This document shows, piece by piece, positions 44,884-54,186 of a DNA stretch of 64,000 nucleotides. Below the pieces are notes generated by a model that saw only the letters and a program-made list of their open reading frames with translations, did no database searches and was not told where the DNA came from. The stretch spans positions 1-64,000 of the forward strand of contig NZ_JSEH01000002.1 of NCBI RefSeq assembly GCF_000801335.2. The letters are read 5' to 3'. Numbering within the stretch: position 1 is the stretch's first letter; every line of letters starts with the position of its first letter. The DNA comes from Desulfovibrio sp. TomC. Lineage in GTDB: Bacteria > Desulfobacterota > Desulfovibrionia > Desulfovibrionales > Desulfovibrionaceae. Position numbers and translations under genes: made by a program.

Positions 44884-47328
44884 ATGTGTTTTCGGAATTT
44901 CACGAAATGGTCCCGATGGGCGGGGCTGGTTGTTGTCGTGGCTATTTCGACCTTGTTGCCCTGCCGGTTTTCCCAGGATCGAGGGGTTGTCCCGGGAATG
45001 GCCTACGGCCAGGTCGACGGAGGATACGCCCGTTGGGCTCAAAGTCCTATATTGGACAAATTCGTGGACTCCCTGACGCCTGTGTGCAACAGCAGTGCAC
45101 CGGTCTTTAGCTCTCTCGGATACTGTATCCCCATTGCCCAGCCGGTCACATCGGACAGCACGGGAAAATACTACAACATCGGCATCGTTGATTACACGCA
45201 GCAGATGCACTCACAGCTCTATGACCAGAACTCGAACGACCTTCATCCTACCAAGCTGCGCGGGTACGTTGACCAAAACCCCAATGCCCAGCCCACCTAC
45301 ACGACAGATGGGGGAGTGACGTCTTCCGTCGCGCCTTCTTACCTTGGCCCGATTATTGTTGCCCAACACGACACGCCGGCCATCGTCACATACGAAAACC
45401 TGCTCACCGCCCCCTTCTTTCTGCCGGTGGACACCACCTACATGGGATTGACCGTCATGGGCATGGCCCAATCTCCCAACCGCACCGCTGTCCACCTGCA
45501 CGGCGGCTTCACGCCCTGGATCAGTGACGGCACACCCTTTCAGTGGTTCACGGCGTCTGGCGACACGATGCAGCCAAATGTCCGCGGCCCCAGCTATGTG
45601 CAGGTGCCGGGCATGAGCGACCCCGGGGCCGGCAAGTGGACCGCCTACTATACCAACGACCAAAGCGCCCGGTTCATGTTCTACCATGATCATGCCGTGG
45701 GCACCACGCGTCTCAACGTCTATGCCGGCATGGCCGCCGGCTATCTCATAACGGACTCGCAGGAACAGAGCCTCTACGGCACGGTGCTCCCCAATAATGC
45801 AGCCAACAACGGCGGCCTTGGCATCCCGCTCATCATACAAGATAAGACCTTTGTCCCCAGCTCCGGAGACATCACCGCCAATGACCCCTCCTGGAACGAT
45901 AATCCGGATTGGGGCACGCAGGGGGACCTCTGGCTGGCCCATGTCTATAAGGCCAACCAGGACGATTCCGGCACGCCCGACCCCAAGGGGCGTTGGGACA
46001 ATGGCAAGTGGGTGTATCCTCCGGTGCAAGACCCCCTGCCCAAACCAAGCATTTCCGGCGTCGCCGAAGCCAACATGGATACCCCGGTGGTCAACGGCGT
46101 GGCTTACCCCTATCTCCAGGTGGCGCCCCGTCGCTACCGCTTCCGTATTCTTAACGCCGCCAACGACCGGCATGTAAACCTGCAGCTCTATTATGAAGGC
46201 AACACGCCAATAACGACGTCGCCGCTGCCCAGTGGCCAGACCTATGTCGGCGACGCGGATTTGACCCGTCCCGGCCCGCCCATCCTTCAAATAGGCAACG
46301 AAGGCGGCTTCTTGCCTGTCCCGGTGGAAATGAACAATCCGCCGACCCAGTGGGGCGGCGTCCCGACCTCCACAACCATGCCGACGCCCTACACGCTGTG
46401 GATGGCGCCGGCCGAACGGGCCGACATCGTCATCGACTTCTCCAACATCCCCACAGGGACCAGGCTGATTCTGTACAACGACGCTCCATCGCCCGCGCCC
46501 ATGGGGGATCCGCGCCTGGACTATTACACCGGCGATCTCGACCAGACCGCCAGCGGCGGGGCTCCCGCGACCCTGCCCGGCAAAGGCCCCAATACCCGGA
46601 CCATTATGGAATTCCGGGTGGTGGGCACTGGTGGCGAGACCATTGATTACCCAACCTTCGTGACCGATATGACCAATGCGCTGGCGACCATCTATCCCGC
46701 CACCCAGCCCCCGGCCATTGTGCCCCCGGGGACCTTTGTGTCCACCCGCGACACCAAGGTTGGCGGGTATGCCAATCAGATCAAAAGCCTCAATGAGGAT
46801 TTCGACGACTACGGCCGCCTGAAGCAAAATTTAGGAACTTTTGCCCAGCACCTCAACAACCAGGGCATCAATGTGTCCGGGTTCGCCTATGTTGATCCTC
46901 CAACTGAAATAGCAACGAAAGGACAAACGCAGGTTTGGACCATCGCCAACAACACCGGTGACGTACATCCCATCCATTTTCACTTGGTAAATGTGCAGGT
47001 TGTTGCCCGTACGGATTGGGCCAACAATCCTGTTCCGGTCGATCCTAATGAACTTGGCTGGAAGGAAACGGTCAGAATGCTGCCTGGAACAAACACCACG
47101 GTGGCGATGAAGTTTTCTCTGCCTACGGTCCCGTTTATTACTCCAAGCAGTATCCGGTTACTGGATCCTACTATGGCTGAAAGTAGTGTGAATAGGTGGC
47201 ATAATTTTGGCTCCGAATACGTATGGCATTGTCATATGTTGGAGCATGAGGAGCATGACATGATGCGAGTTATTGAGGTGTACCAAACAAGTATTTCGCC
47301 TGAGAACTTCCTGCTGTTGCAACAGTAA
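44884..47328 (+). CDS. Large periplasmic multicopper oxidase 1
   Basis: The 814-residue protein has an N-terminal export signal (hydrophobic 14-26) and all four copper-binding motifs: HLHGG (204-208), HDHAVG (268-), HPIHFH (695-700) and HCHMLEHEEHDMM (782-794), whose final Met fits the type 1 copper ligand. Multicopper oxidases pass electrons from Cu(I), Fe(II), Mn(II) or organics to oxygen. At over 800 residues it is larger than CueO-type enzymes (about 500) and closer to the large bacterial group. The neighbouring NosL and Cus efflux genes suggest copper detoxification. A small Cys-rich secreted protein follows after 77 bases. Confidence 0.9.
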   Translation: MCFRNFTKWSRWAGLVVVVAISTLLPCRFSQDRGVVPGMAYGQVDGGYARWAQSPILDKFVDSLTPVCNSSAPVFSSLGYCIPIAQPVTSDSTGKYYNIGIVDYTQQMHSQLYDQNSNDLHPTKLRGYVDQNPNAQPTYTTDGGVTSSVAPSYLGPIIVAQHDTPAIVTYENLLTAPFFLPVDTTYMGLTVMGMAQSPNRTAVHLHGGFTPWISDGTPFQWFTASGDTMQPNVRGPSYVQVPGMSDPGAGKWTAYYTNDQSARFMFYHDHAVGTTRLNVYAGMAAGYLITDSQEQSLYGTVLPNNAANNGGLGIPLIIQDKTFVPSSGDITANDPSWNDNPDWGTQGDLWLAHVYKANQDDSGTPDPKGRWDNGKWVYPPVQDPLPKPSISGVAEANMDTPVVNGVAYPYLQVAPRRYRFRILNAANDRHVNLQLYYEGNTPITTSPLPSGQTYVGDADLTRPGPPILQIGNEGGFLPVPVEMNNPPTQWGGVPTSTTMPTPYTLWMAPAERADIVIDFSNIPTGTRLILYNDAPSPAPMGDPRLDYYTGDLDQTASGGAPATLPGKGPNTRTIMEFRVVGTGGETIDYPTFVTDMTNALATIYPATQPPAIVPPGTFVSTRDTKVGGYANQIKSLNEDFDDYGRLKQNLGTFAQHLNNQGINVSGFAYVDPPTEIATKGQTQVWTIANNTGDVHPIHFHLVNVQVVARTDWANNPVPVDPNELGWKETVRMLPGTNTTVAMKFSLPTVPFITPSSIRLLDPTMAESSVNRWHNFGSEYVWHCHMLEHEEHDMMRVIEVYQTSISPENFLLLQQ

Positions 47329-47405
47329 TAAGCAAGAAAGGCATGCTCTTAATGCGTTAGCTAGGTCAATGGTGCGATGATGTGTTGTCGCAAAGGGGAA
47401 AGGTT

Positions 47406-47681
47406 ATGATGCGAGGACAAATAGCAAAGGGAATGTTGGTTGTCATTGTCGTTGTCTGTCTGGGCATTCCTGATTGTGTCATGGCTCAGCAGCCGACTGT
47501 ACAGATGCAATGCACGCGAACGTATGTCACGTGCGTCAATAGCAAGCCGCCAACTGACGACGAAGCCAAATACATATGTGTGCAGCAGTACCACCAATGT
47601 CTGAAAGGTATTGGAATACCATTGTCTACGCTGCCTGGCGGAACTCCCACATACATTCCTGATCAACCGAGACCTCAATGA
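47406..47681 (+). CDS. Small secreted Cys-rich protein
   Basis: Taking ATG 47406 (AAAGG upstream), the product is 91 residues with a signal peptide (ending VMAQ), then CTRTYVTCVNSKPPTDDEAKY... CVQQYHQC and a Pro-rich end. Four spaced cysteines (CX6C and CX6C) could form two disulfides or bind metal. It follows the oxidase and precedes a strong terminator, so it is probably the second gene of that transcript. I recognise no family. Confidence 0.6.
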   Translation: MMRGQIAKGMLVVIVVVCLGIPDCVMAQQPTVQMQCTRTYVTCVNSKPPTDDEAKYICVQQYHQCLKGIGIPLSTLPGGTPTYIPDQPRPQ

Positions 47682-47688
47682 CCATACA

Positions 47689-47720
47689 CTATCGGGGAGG
47701 GGTGTTCCCCTCCCCGATAG
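47689..47720 (+). terminator. Terminator of the oxidase 1 transcript
   Basis: CTATCGGGGAGGGG pairs perfectly with CCCCTCCCCGATAG across a four-base loop, eight bases after the small gene's stop. No T-run follows, but the 14-bp stem is strong. Confidence 0.75.
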
Positions 47721-47842
47721 CCGCCATTCTGTCCCTGTATCTCGACACGAATTGCTGATGCATCGTCTCATGGTGAAGAAATGCAGCGCAAAATATCCTC
47801 AACTCGCGTCTCCTCGCTTGCCGGGCCTTCTTAACCCGGAGG

Positions 47843-48382
47843 CTAGGATGGATGTTGCATCGCCTTCATCTTTCTTTTTTCCCGGATCATCATGGTGTCA
47901 GACGCCATATCTTCAAAAGCCGCCTTAATGGCCGCGTCAAAATCTGCCAATTGTCCGCCATGCGCCTTGATAAAGGCTTCGGCCTCGGCCTTGGAGGCGA
48001 AAGCCCACTTGGCCCGCTTGGACATGACCCCCATCTGGTCGCCCCCAATAACCCAGAAGGCCTTTTCCGCATCGATGAGTTCCTTGGTCTTGTAGTCGGC
48101 CACCAGACTCTTCGTCGGGGTCTTGTCCAGATTCACCGCCATATCCAGAACGGCGCAATGCAAGGAACAGGCTGGGAAAACAGTGCCGTCGCCGTATTCG
48201 ATGAGCATGCGCGAATGAGCGAATTTCCCCCGGTCCATGCCGCACAGCGGACAGGAAGCGTGGTCATGGACGTCCTGGCTTATGGCAGGGGGAGTTGCCG
48301 GCGAGTTGCCCTGGGCCAAGGCCAAACCGGGGAGCAGGCAACAGGCGAGCGTGACGACGGTGAGAACAATACGGAATCGCAT
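47843..48382 (-). CDS. NosL-family copper chaperone-like lipoprotein or secreted protein
   Basis: The start is ATG 48382 after AGGAGG. The 179-residue protein has a signal peptide (ending GLALA) and the NosL pattern CPLCGMDRGKFAHSRMLIEYGDG, then CSLHC and a helical end. NosL binds Cu(I) through Met/Cys and supports copper delivery in nitrous oxide reductase systems; no nosZ is seen here. No Cys follows the signal directly, so it may not be lipidated. It stands alone between the two copper transcription units. Confidence 0.85.
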   Translation of the reverse strand: MRFRIVLTVVTLACCLLPGLALAQGNSPATPPAISQDVHDHASCPLCGMDRGKFAHSRMLIEYGDGTVFPACSLHCAVLDMAVNLDKTPTKSLVADYKTKELIDAEKAFWVIGGDQMGVMSKRAKWAFASKAEAEAFIKAHGGQLADFDAAIKAAFEDMASDTMMIREKRKMKAMQHPS

Positions 48383-48601
48383 GGGTTTTCCTCCTGGGTT
48401 GTTTCGTGAATGGGCCATCACAACAAGACATTCCACGACCGGGGACAAAACCGACCATTATGACGTTGTGCGGCCTACGGCATTGCCGCAGGTCGACGAG
48501 TCCCGCCAGGCCAAGCCTATTCCAGGCAAGAGTTATCTGATGTCACATGCTGCTACAAGAGGGAGAGCACATTTCTTCTCGAAGAAATGTTAGTTCCCGG
48601 A

Positions 48602-51600
48602 TCAGTCCGTCCCCACTCGCGTCAGTCGCCGTTCTTCCAGCCAGCACCAAAGCACAGGCACTACGAACATGGTCACCAGGACGAAGACCATGCCGCCGAA
48701 GGGCGGGATAGCCATGGGCACCACCAGATCTGAGCCCCGGCCGCGGGAGGTCAGCACCGGAATCAACGCCAGGATGGTGGTGGCCGTGGTCATCAGACAG
48801 GGGCGCACGCGCTTGAGGCCCGCCTCGATGGTTGCCGCCCGCACCGCCGCAACATCTCCAGGGGCCAACTGCCGGAAGCGGTCCCGAAGATAGGTGCCCA
48901 TGACTACGCCGTCGTTTGTGGCCACCCCAAAAAGGGCCAGGAAACCGACCCAAACCGGCAGCGAGAGGGCCAGTTCGTGCATCTGGAAGAGCTGACGCAT
49001 GTTCACCCCGAAGAGGTCCAGGTTCATAAACCAGGGCAGACCGTAGAGCCAGAGCATGACGAAACCGCCGGCCCAGGAAACGGGGATGGCCGAAAAGACG
49101 ATAAGCGAGGTGCGCACCGAGGCGAAGTGCAGGTAGATGACCAGGAAAATGAGGGCCATGGCCAGGGGCAGGATGAAGGCCAGCCTCTTTTCGGCCCGGG
49201 AGTGGTTCTCGAAGGTCCCGGTGAAGTCGTAGGAGACGCCGACGGGCAGTTCCAGCAGGCCGGCATCGCGCATGGAGTCCAGGTAGGTTTGGGCGGCCTC
49301 CACTGCGTGGATGGGCGTGATCCCGGCCTTGCCGTCGAAGATGACGTAATCCACGGTGAAGGCGTCTTCGCCCCGGATCATGTTCGGGCCGGGGGTGTAA
49401 CGGATATCGGCCACCTGGGCCAGGGGCACCTGGACGCCGTCAGGGGTGGTCAACAGCAGGGAGCCGATGGCTTCCGGGCTGTCGCGCAGTTCGCGCTGGT
49501 AACGAAGACGCACGGGATAGCGTTCGCGTCCCTCTACGGTGGTTGTCGCCACCCGGCCGCCCACGCCGGTCTCGAGGGCCTCCTGCACCGCCTGGACCGA
49601 GAGGCCGTACTGGCCGGCCCGGCCGCGGTCGATGGCGACCTCCAGATAGGGCTTTGCCGTGATGCGGTCGGACAGCACCGAGGCCGGTTCGATGACCTTG
49701 ACGTCGCGCAGGAAGCGCTCGATGAGCCCGGCGGACTGCTCCACGCTGGGTACGTCCGGACCTTTGACCCGCACGGCCACCGAGGCCCGGATGCCGCTTT
49801 GGAGCATGACCAGACGAGCGGAGATGGGCTGAAGCTTGGGGGCTGTCGTCACGCCGGGCATGCGGGCGGCGGCGGCGATGCCGGCCCAGATGTCTTCGGG
49901 GCTGCGCACGCCGGGCCAGGCTGTCCGGCCGGGGTTCAGATCCGGGTCCAGGGGCCGTCGCCAGAGGCGAAACGGCTGGCCGGCGTCGTTGGGGATGAGG
50001 CGGCCCTGCTCGTCGCGGGCGAAGACACCGCGCACGAAGTAGCCGGCTCCGTCGCCGGCCGGCATGGGCAAACCGTCGCGGTTCACGGCCAGCCCCACGG
50101 CCTCGGGGGCATAGAGGAAGCGGAGCAGGCGACCGTCCGCATCGGTCAGGTATTCCGGGTGATAGGTGATGACGGTCTCGATCATGTTTATCGGGGCAGG
50201 GTCCAGGGGCGTTTCGGCTCGGCCGAGCTTGCCAACCACTGCGGCCACCTCGGGCAGGCTGCGAAGGGCTGCGTCCTGGCGCTGGACAATGTCCAGAACT
50301 TCGGCGGTGGAAGCGTGGGGCATGGTGGTTGGCATGTACAGGAAGGATCCTTCGTCCAGGGAGGGCATGAACTCTTTTTGCAGGCCGGGAAAGGTCCGGT
50401 CTAGGGCAGCTAGGGGCGGGGAAACGCGCAGAAACTCCGGCAGCCAGCCGAAGAGGCCGGCAAATCCCAGCCAGACCAGCCCGCCCAGGAGCACCAAGGT
50501 TGCCGGCAGGGCCAGGAAGGTCCGTTTGTGTTCCAGGCACCAGGCAAGCATCCGGGCGTAGCGGCGGTGGAAGAGGTGGAAAGCCCCCAGCCAGACCCCG
50601 AGGATCAGGGCCACAAAGACAAGGTTGCGCACGATGCCGCGCTCAGGCCCCAGCGGCAGCCAGTGCCGGGTCAGGAGCACGGCCACGGCGGCAATGGCCG
50701 TCCAGATGGCCGCGCGGGTGAGCAGGGCATTGCGCTTTTGGGCCACGAAACGCCGGGTCAAATACAGGCCGCCCACGGCCGCCATGGCCAAGCCGACCAC
50801 GGCGTCGAGAAAGAAGGCCAGGACTGCTCCGGCGTAAACGGCTATTTCATAGGGCGAGAAGTACTTGGTCCGATCCCAGTTGCGGCGGCGCAGGAGGAGT
50901 TCGGCAGCTGGCGGGATGAAGCCCAGGGCCACCACCAGGGAGGCTGTCAGGGCAAATGTTTTGGTGAAGGCCAGGGGGCGGAAAAGTTTGCCCTCGGCCC
51001 CGGTCATGAAGAAGATGGGCAGGAAGCCGATAATCGTGGTGGCGATGGAAGCCAGCACCGCACCGCCGACCTCGCTCGTCGCCGAAAAAACGGTTGCGGC
51101 CAGGGGCTCTTCCGGCGGGGCCTCGTCGCGTCGCCGCAGGATATTTTCGGTGAGGATGATGGCCATGTCCACCATGGTGCCAATGGCGATGGCAATGCCG
51201 GCCAGGGCCACGATATTGGCCTCGACCCCGAAGGCCTTCATCGCCAGGAAGGTCAGCAGTACGGCCAGGGGAAGCAAGGCCGAGACCAGCAGTGAGGCTC
51301 CCAGGTGTTGGACCATAGCCAGGACCACCACCACCGTAACCAGGATTTCCGAGACCAGGGATTCATCCAGGGTGTGCAGGGTCTCCCGAATCAGGCCGGA
51401 ACGGTCGTAAAAGGGCACGACTTTGACCTGGCTGACAGTGCCGTCGGCCAAGGTGCGCTTGGGCAGACCCGGCTCGACTCGGGCGATGGCCGCTTTGATT
51501 CCGGCGATGACCTCCATGGGGTTGGCTCCGAAACGGGTCACCACCACGCCGCCCACGGCCTCGTGGCCGTCTTTGTCCAGGGCTCCCTGGCGCAGGGCCG

Positions 51601-52507
51601 GGCCGAAGGACAGCGTCCCGAGCTGGTTGAGAAAGACCGGACGGCCATCCCGCGTCGCCACCAGGGTTTGCCCCAGATCGTCCAGGCTCTTGATGAAGCC
51701 CAGTCCGCGCACCAGGTACTCCACCCGGTTGATCTCGAGAGTCCGCGCCCCCACGTCGAGGTTGGATTTCTGGACCGCCGCCCCGACTTCCTCCAGGGAG
51801 ATGCCGTAGGACTTGAGCCGTTGCGGGTCCAGGTCCACCTGGTACTCCCGGACAAAGCCGCCGATGGAGGCGGCTTCGGCCACGCCGGGAACGGCAAGCA
51901 GGGCGTAGCGCAGGTAGAAGTCCTGCAGGGTGCGCAGTTCATTGGGCTCGAAGCCGCCGACGAAGCGGCCCTGGGCGTCGAGACCGTCCAGGGTGTACCA
52001 GAACACCTGGCCCAGGGCCGTGGCGTCAGGTCCCAGCCGCGGGGCCACCGCCGGCGGCAGGAGGCCGGGCTGCAGGCTGGCCAGCTTTTCGAGGATGCGG
52101 GTGCGGGCAAAGTAGAAGTCCACCCCATCCTCGAAGATGACGTAGACCTCGGAGAAGCCAAAGGAGGAGTTGGAGCGAACGGTCTTGACCCCGGAAACGC
52201 CGAGCAGGGCCGTGGTCAGCGGATAGGTGATCTGCTCCTCCACGTCGCGGGGCGACCGGCCGGGCCATTCACTGAAGACGATCTGCTGGTTCTCGCCGAT
52301 GTTGGGTATGGCGTCCACGGCCACCGGGGTGCGCAGGAGCCAGGGCAGACGCCAGTCGAAAGGGGCCACGGACAGGCCACCGATGACGATCAGGGCGGCC
52401 AGAAGGCCGATGACGACTTTTTGGCGCTGACAGAAGGCGAGCAGGGGATCGAGCAAGCCGTGGGACGAGTTCGCAGCGGGCTGTTCAGGGCGTTCGGGAA
52501 TGTGCAT
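48602..52507 (-). CDS. cusA: Heavy-metal RND efflux pump (CusA/CzcA family), enlarged
   Basis: This inner-membrane pump exports Cu(I)/Ag(I) or divalent metals using the proton gradient. The 1301-residue protein has RND helices, the HME-type proton-relay segment GTMVDMAIILTENILRR (D447), and the porter motif EFMPSLDEGSFLYMPTTMPH. CusA is about 1050 residues; the extra length lies mainly in a hydrophobic insertion at about 540-650 (several extra membrane segments) and in a periplasmic loop near 800-870. It is the last gene of the nosL-ABC-cusB-cusA series. The enlarged form is known in some anaerobes, as I recall, but the role of the insert is unknown. Confidence 0.9.
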   Translation of the reverse strand: MHIPERPEQPAANSSHGLLDPLLAFCQRQKVVIGLLAALIVIGGLSVAPFDWRLPWLLRTPVAVDAIPNIGENQQIVFSEWPGRSPRDVEEQITYPLTTALLGVSGVKTVRSNSSFGFSEVYVIFEDGVDFYFARTRILEKLASLQPGLLPPAVAPRLGPDATALGQVFWYTLDGLDAQGRFVGGFEPNELRTLQDFYLRYALLAVPGVAEAASIGGFVREYQVDLDPQRLKSYGISLEEVGAAVQKSNLDVGARTLEINRVEYLVRGLGFIKSLDDLGQTLVATRDGRPVFLNQLGTLSFGPALRQGALDKDGHEAVGGVVVTRFGANPMEVIAGIKAAIARVEPGLPKRTLADGTVSQVKVVPFYDRSGLIRETLHTLDESLVSEILVTVVVVLAMVQHLGASLLVSALLPLAVLLTFLAMKAFGVEANIVALAGIAIAIGTMVDMAIILTENILRRRDEAPPEEPLAATVFSATSEVGGAVLASIATTIIGFLPIFFMTGAEGKLFRPLAFTKTFALTASLVVALGFIPPAAELLLRRRNWDRTKYFSPYEIAVYAGAVLAFFLDAVVGLAMAAVGGLYLTRRFVAQKRNALLTRAAIWTAIAAVAVLLTRHWLPLGPERGIVRNLVFVALILGVWLGAFHLFHRRYARMLAWCLEHKRTFLALPATLVLLGGLVWLGFAGLFGWLPEFLRVSPPLAALDRTFPGLQKEFMPSLDEGSFLYMPTTMPHASTAEVLDIVQRQDAALRSLPEVAAVVGKLGRAETPLDPAPINMIETVITYHPEYLTDADGRLLRFLYAPEAVGLAVNRDGLPMPAGDGAGYFVRGVFARDEQGRLIPNDAGQPFRLWRRPLDPDLNPGRTAWPGVRSPEDIWAGIAAAARMPGVTTAPKLQPISARLVMLQSGIRASVAVRVKGPDVPSVEQSAGLIERFLRDVKVIEPASVLSDRITAKPYLEVAIDRGRAGQYGLSVQAVQEALETGVGGRVATTTVEGRERYPVRLRYQRELRDSPEAIGSLLLTTPDGVQVPLAQVADIRYTPGPNMIRGEDAFTVDYVIFDGKAGITPIHAVEAAQTYLDSMRDAGLLELPVGVSYDFTGTFENHSRAEKRLAFILPLAMALIFLVIYLHFASVRTSLIVFSAIPVSWAGGFVMLWLYGLPWFMNLDLFGVNMRQLFQMHELALSLPVWVGFLALFGVATNDGVVMGTYLRDRFRQLAPGDVAAVRAATIEAGLKRVRPCLMTTATTILALIPVLTSRGRGSDLVVPMAIPPFGGMVFVLVTMFVVPVLWCWLEERRLTRVGTD

Positions 52508-52530
52508 GGTTGCGATCCACCGCGTCCGAT

Positions 52531-54180
52531 CTACTCGTTCACGGGCTTGGTTGAGGGCTGCGAATCCCGGGAAGGCCCAGTGCCGGGCAAAAACGTGACC
52601 GGGGGGGCTGGCTGGACGTGGCCGTCTGTGGCGGGTGGAGGAGCGGTCGTGAAGATCTCGGCCGGGGGGAACACCGGCGCCGGCGAGGGGCCGGGCGGAT
52701 GTTCGCTGTGCGGGCCGCTCCTGGTGGTGGGCGGGGCGGCGGTCAGGCCGAAATCCTGCTGCCGGACGAGACCTTCGGGCTTGAGCAGACTCGGTTTTGC
52801 CAATATCTGACGCTCGCTGTCGAGTTTGAAGGCTCCCTGGACGACCACCTGTTCGCCTTTGGCCAGACCGGCCAGCACCACGTAGGCCCGGTCGGCCTTG
52901 GGGCCGAGGACGATCTCACGGCCTTCGAAGACGCCGGGCTTGCCGGGCACGGCCACGTAGACCACGGCCCGTTCGCCGGTGATGAGGGGGGCCGTGTCCG
53001 GGATGACCAGGGGGGCGCGCTCTGGGGCGGTGCCTTCCGAGGTGGGACGGCCCTCCTTGTCCAGCAGGGTCTTGACCTTGCCGCGCAGGCTCATGTTCGG
53101 CCGAAGGAGGGTCTTATAATCGTTGTAGCCCACGCCCACGCGAAAGGTCCGGCTCTTCTCGTTAAAAACCGGGTCGATGGTCGTAATCCTGGCTGTGAAG
53201 ACCTCGCCCGGCCGGGCCGGGGAGGAGAATTCGATCCTCTGGCCGGCGCGCAGCCAAGGGAAGTCGTGCTCGAAAGCGTCAAAGTTGATCCACAGGAAGT
53301 ACGGGTCGGCGATTTTGGCCAGGAGCGTGCCCTTGTTGGCGTACGCCCCTTGGACGGCGTTGGTCTCGAGGATCACTCCGCCCACTTTCGAGGTCAGGTT
53401 GGGCATGCGCACGGAAACGATGCCCGGGGGCTGCTCCAGGCGCAGCACCTGGTTGATGTCCCGGTCGAGGAGGCCAAAGCTGCGCAGGCGGGAGCGCAGG
53501 ACGGCGAAGCGACGCCGGGCGTCCTGGATCTGCTGGGCATCGGGAGGCGGGCTGGCGGGATCCCGCAACGACGGGTTGACCGGCACGCCGATCTGACTGG
53601 AGACGAAGTCGGGGATAACCCGCACGAGGTCCAGGAGCTGGGTCTCCAGGTCGTAGAGCTCGGCGGAGTAGAAATCGAAGAGCTTCTGCTCGACGCGGAT
53701 GTATTCCCCGACCCGGCGGATGTAGACCCTGTCCACAATGCCGTTGGTCGGGGCGATGATCTCGTTGATGAAGGCGTCGTCGTACTCCACTTGGCCGTAG
53801 AGTTGGACCGTGGCGGTCACGTAGCGGCTTTCCACCGGCGCGGTGCGGATGTCGGCCAGCTGCATCTGGGCCGGGTCCAGGTGGTTTCTGGACACAGCGC
53901 CCGGCTCACTGTCGCCCATGATAACCGGCGTCAGTTCCATGCCGCAGACCGGGCATTTGCCGGGAGCGGGCAGGGGCGGGATGTCGTTCATGGGGCAGGC
54001 GTAAAGGACCAATTTGCCTTCGGTGGATTCGCCGGCTCCGCTCTTGGAGGCCTCCGGCCCTTTGCCTGTTTCGGGGCTTTGGGAACAGGCGGCGGCTATG
54101 GCCAGCAGACAGAGGGCGGCCAGGAGGACCAGGAGGCGGGCCAGGGGCGCGGCGGACGGACGGACGATGGAGGTGTTCAT
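52531..54180 (-). CDS. cusB: RND efflux periplasmic adaptor with heavy-metal-binding domain (CusB-like)
   Basis: The 549-residue protein has a lipoprotein-like signal (LAIAAACSQ, with Cys as possible lipid site), a heavy-metal-binding domain YACPMNDIPPLPAPGKCPVC (about 57-80), then the barrel-sandwich and helical hairpin regions of membrane fusion proteins and a Pro-rich tail. It links CusA to an outer-membrane channel. The gene lies 23 bases upstream of cusA. No channel gene is seen in the window, so a distant one must be used. Confidence 0.9.
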   Translation of the reverse strand: MNTSIVRPSAAPLARLLVLLAALCLLAIAAACSQSPETGKGPEASKSGAGESTEGKLVLYACPMNDIPPLPAPGKCPVCGMELTPVIMGDSEPGAVSRNHLDPAQMQLADIRTAPVESRYVTATVQLYGQVEYDDAFINEIIAPTNGIVDRVYIRRVGEYIRVEQKLFDFYSAELYDLETQLLDLVRVIPDFVSSQIGVPVNPSLRDPASPPPDAQQIQDARRRFAVLRSRLRSFGLLDRDINQVLRLEQPPGIVSVRMPNLTSKVGGVILETNAVQGAYANKGTLLAKIADPYFLWINFDAFEHDFPWLRAGQRIEFSSPARPGEVFTARITTIDPVFNEKSRTFRVGVGYNDYKTLLRPNMSLRGKVKTLLDKEGRPTSEGTAPERAPLVIPDTAPLITGERAVVYVAVPGKPGVFEGREIVLGPKADRAYVVLAGLAKGEQVVVQGAFKLDSERQILAKPSLLKPEGLVRQQDFGLTAAPPTTRSGPHSEHPPGPSPAPVFPPAEIFTTAPPPATDGHVQPAPPVTFLPGTGPSRDSQPSTKPVNE

Positions 54181-54186
54181 GATGTC

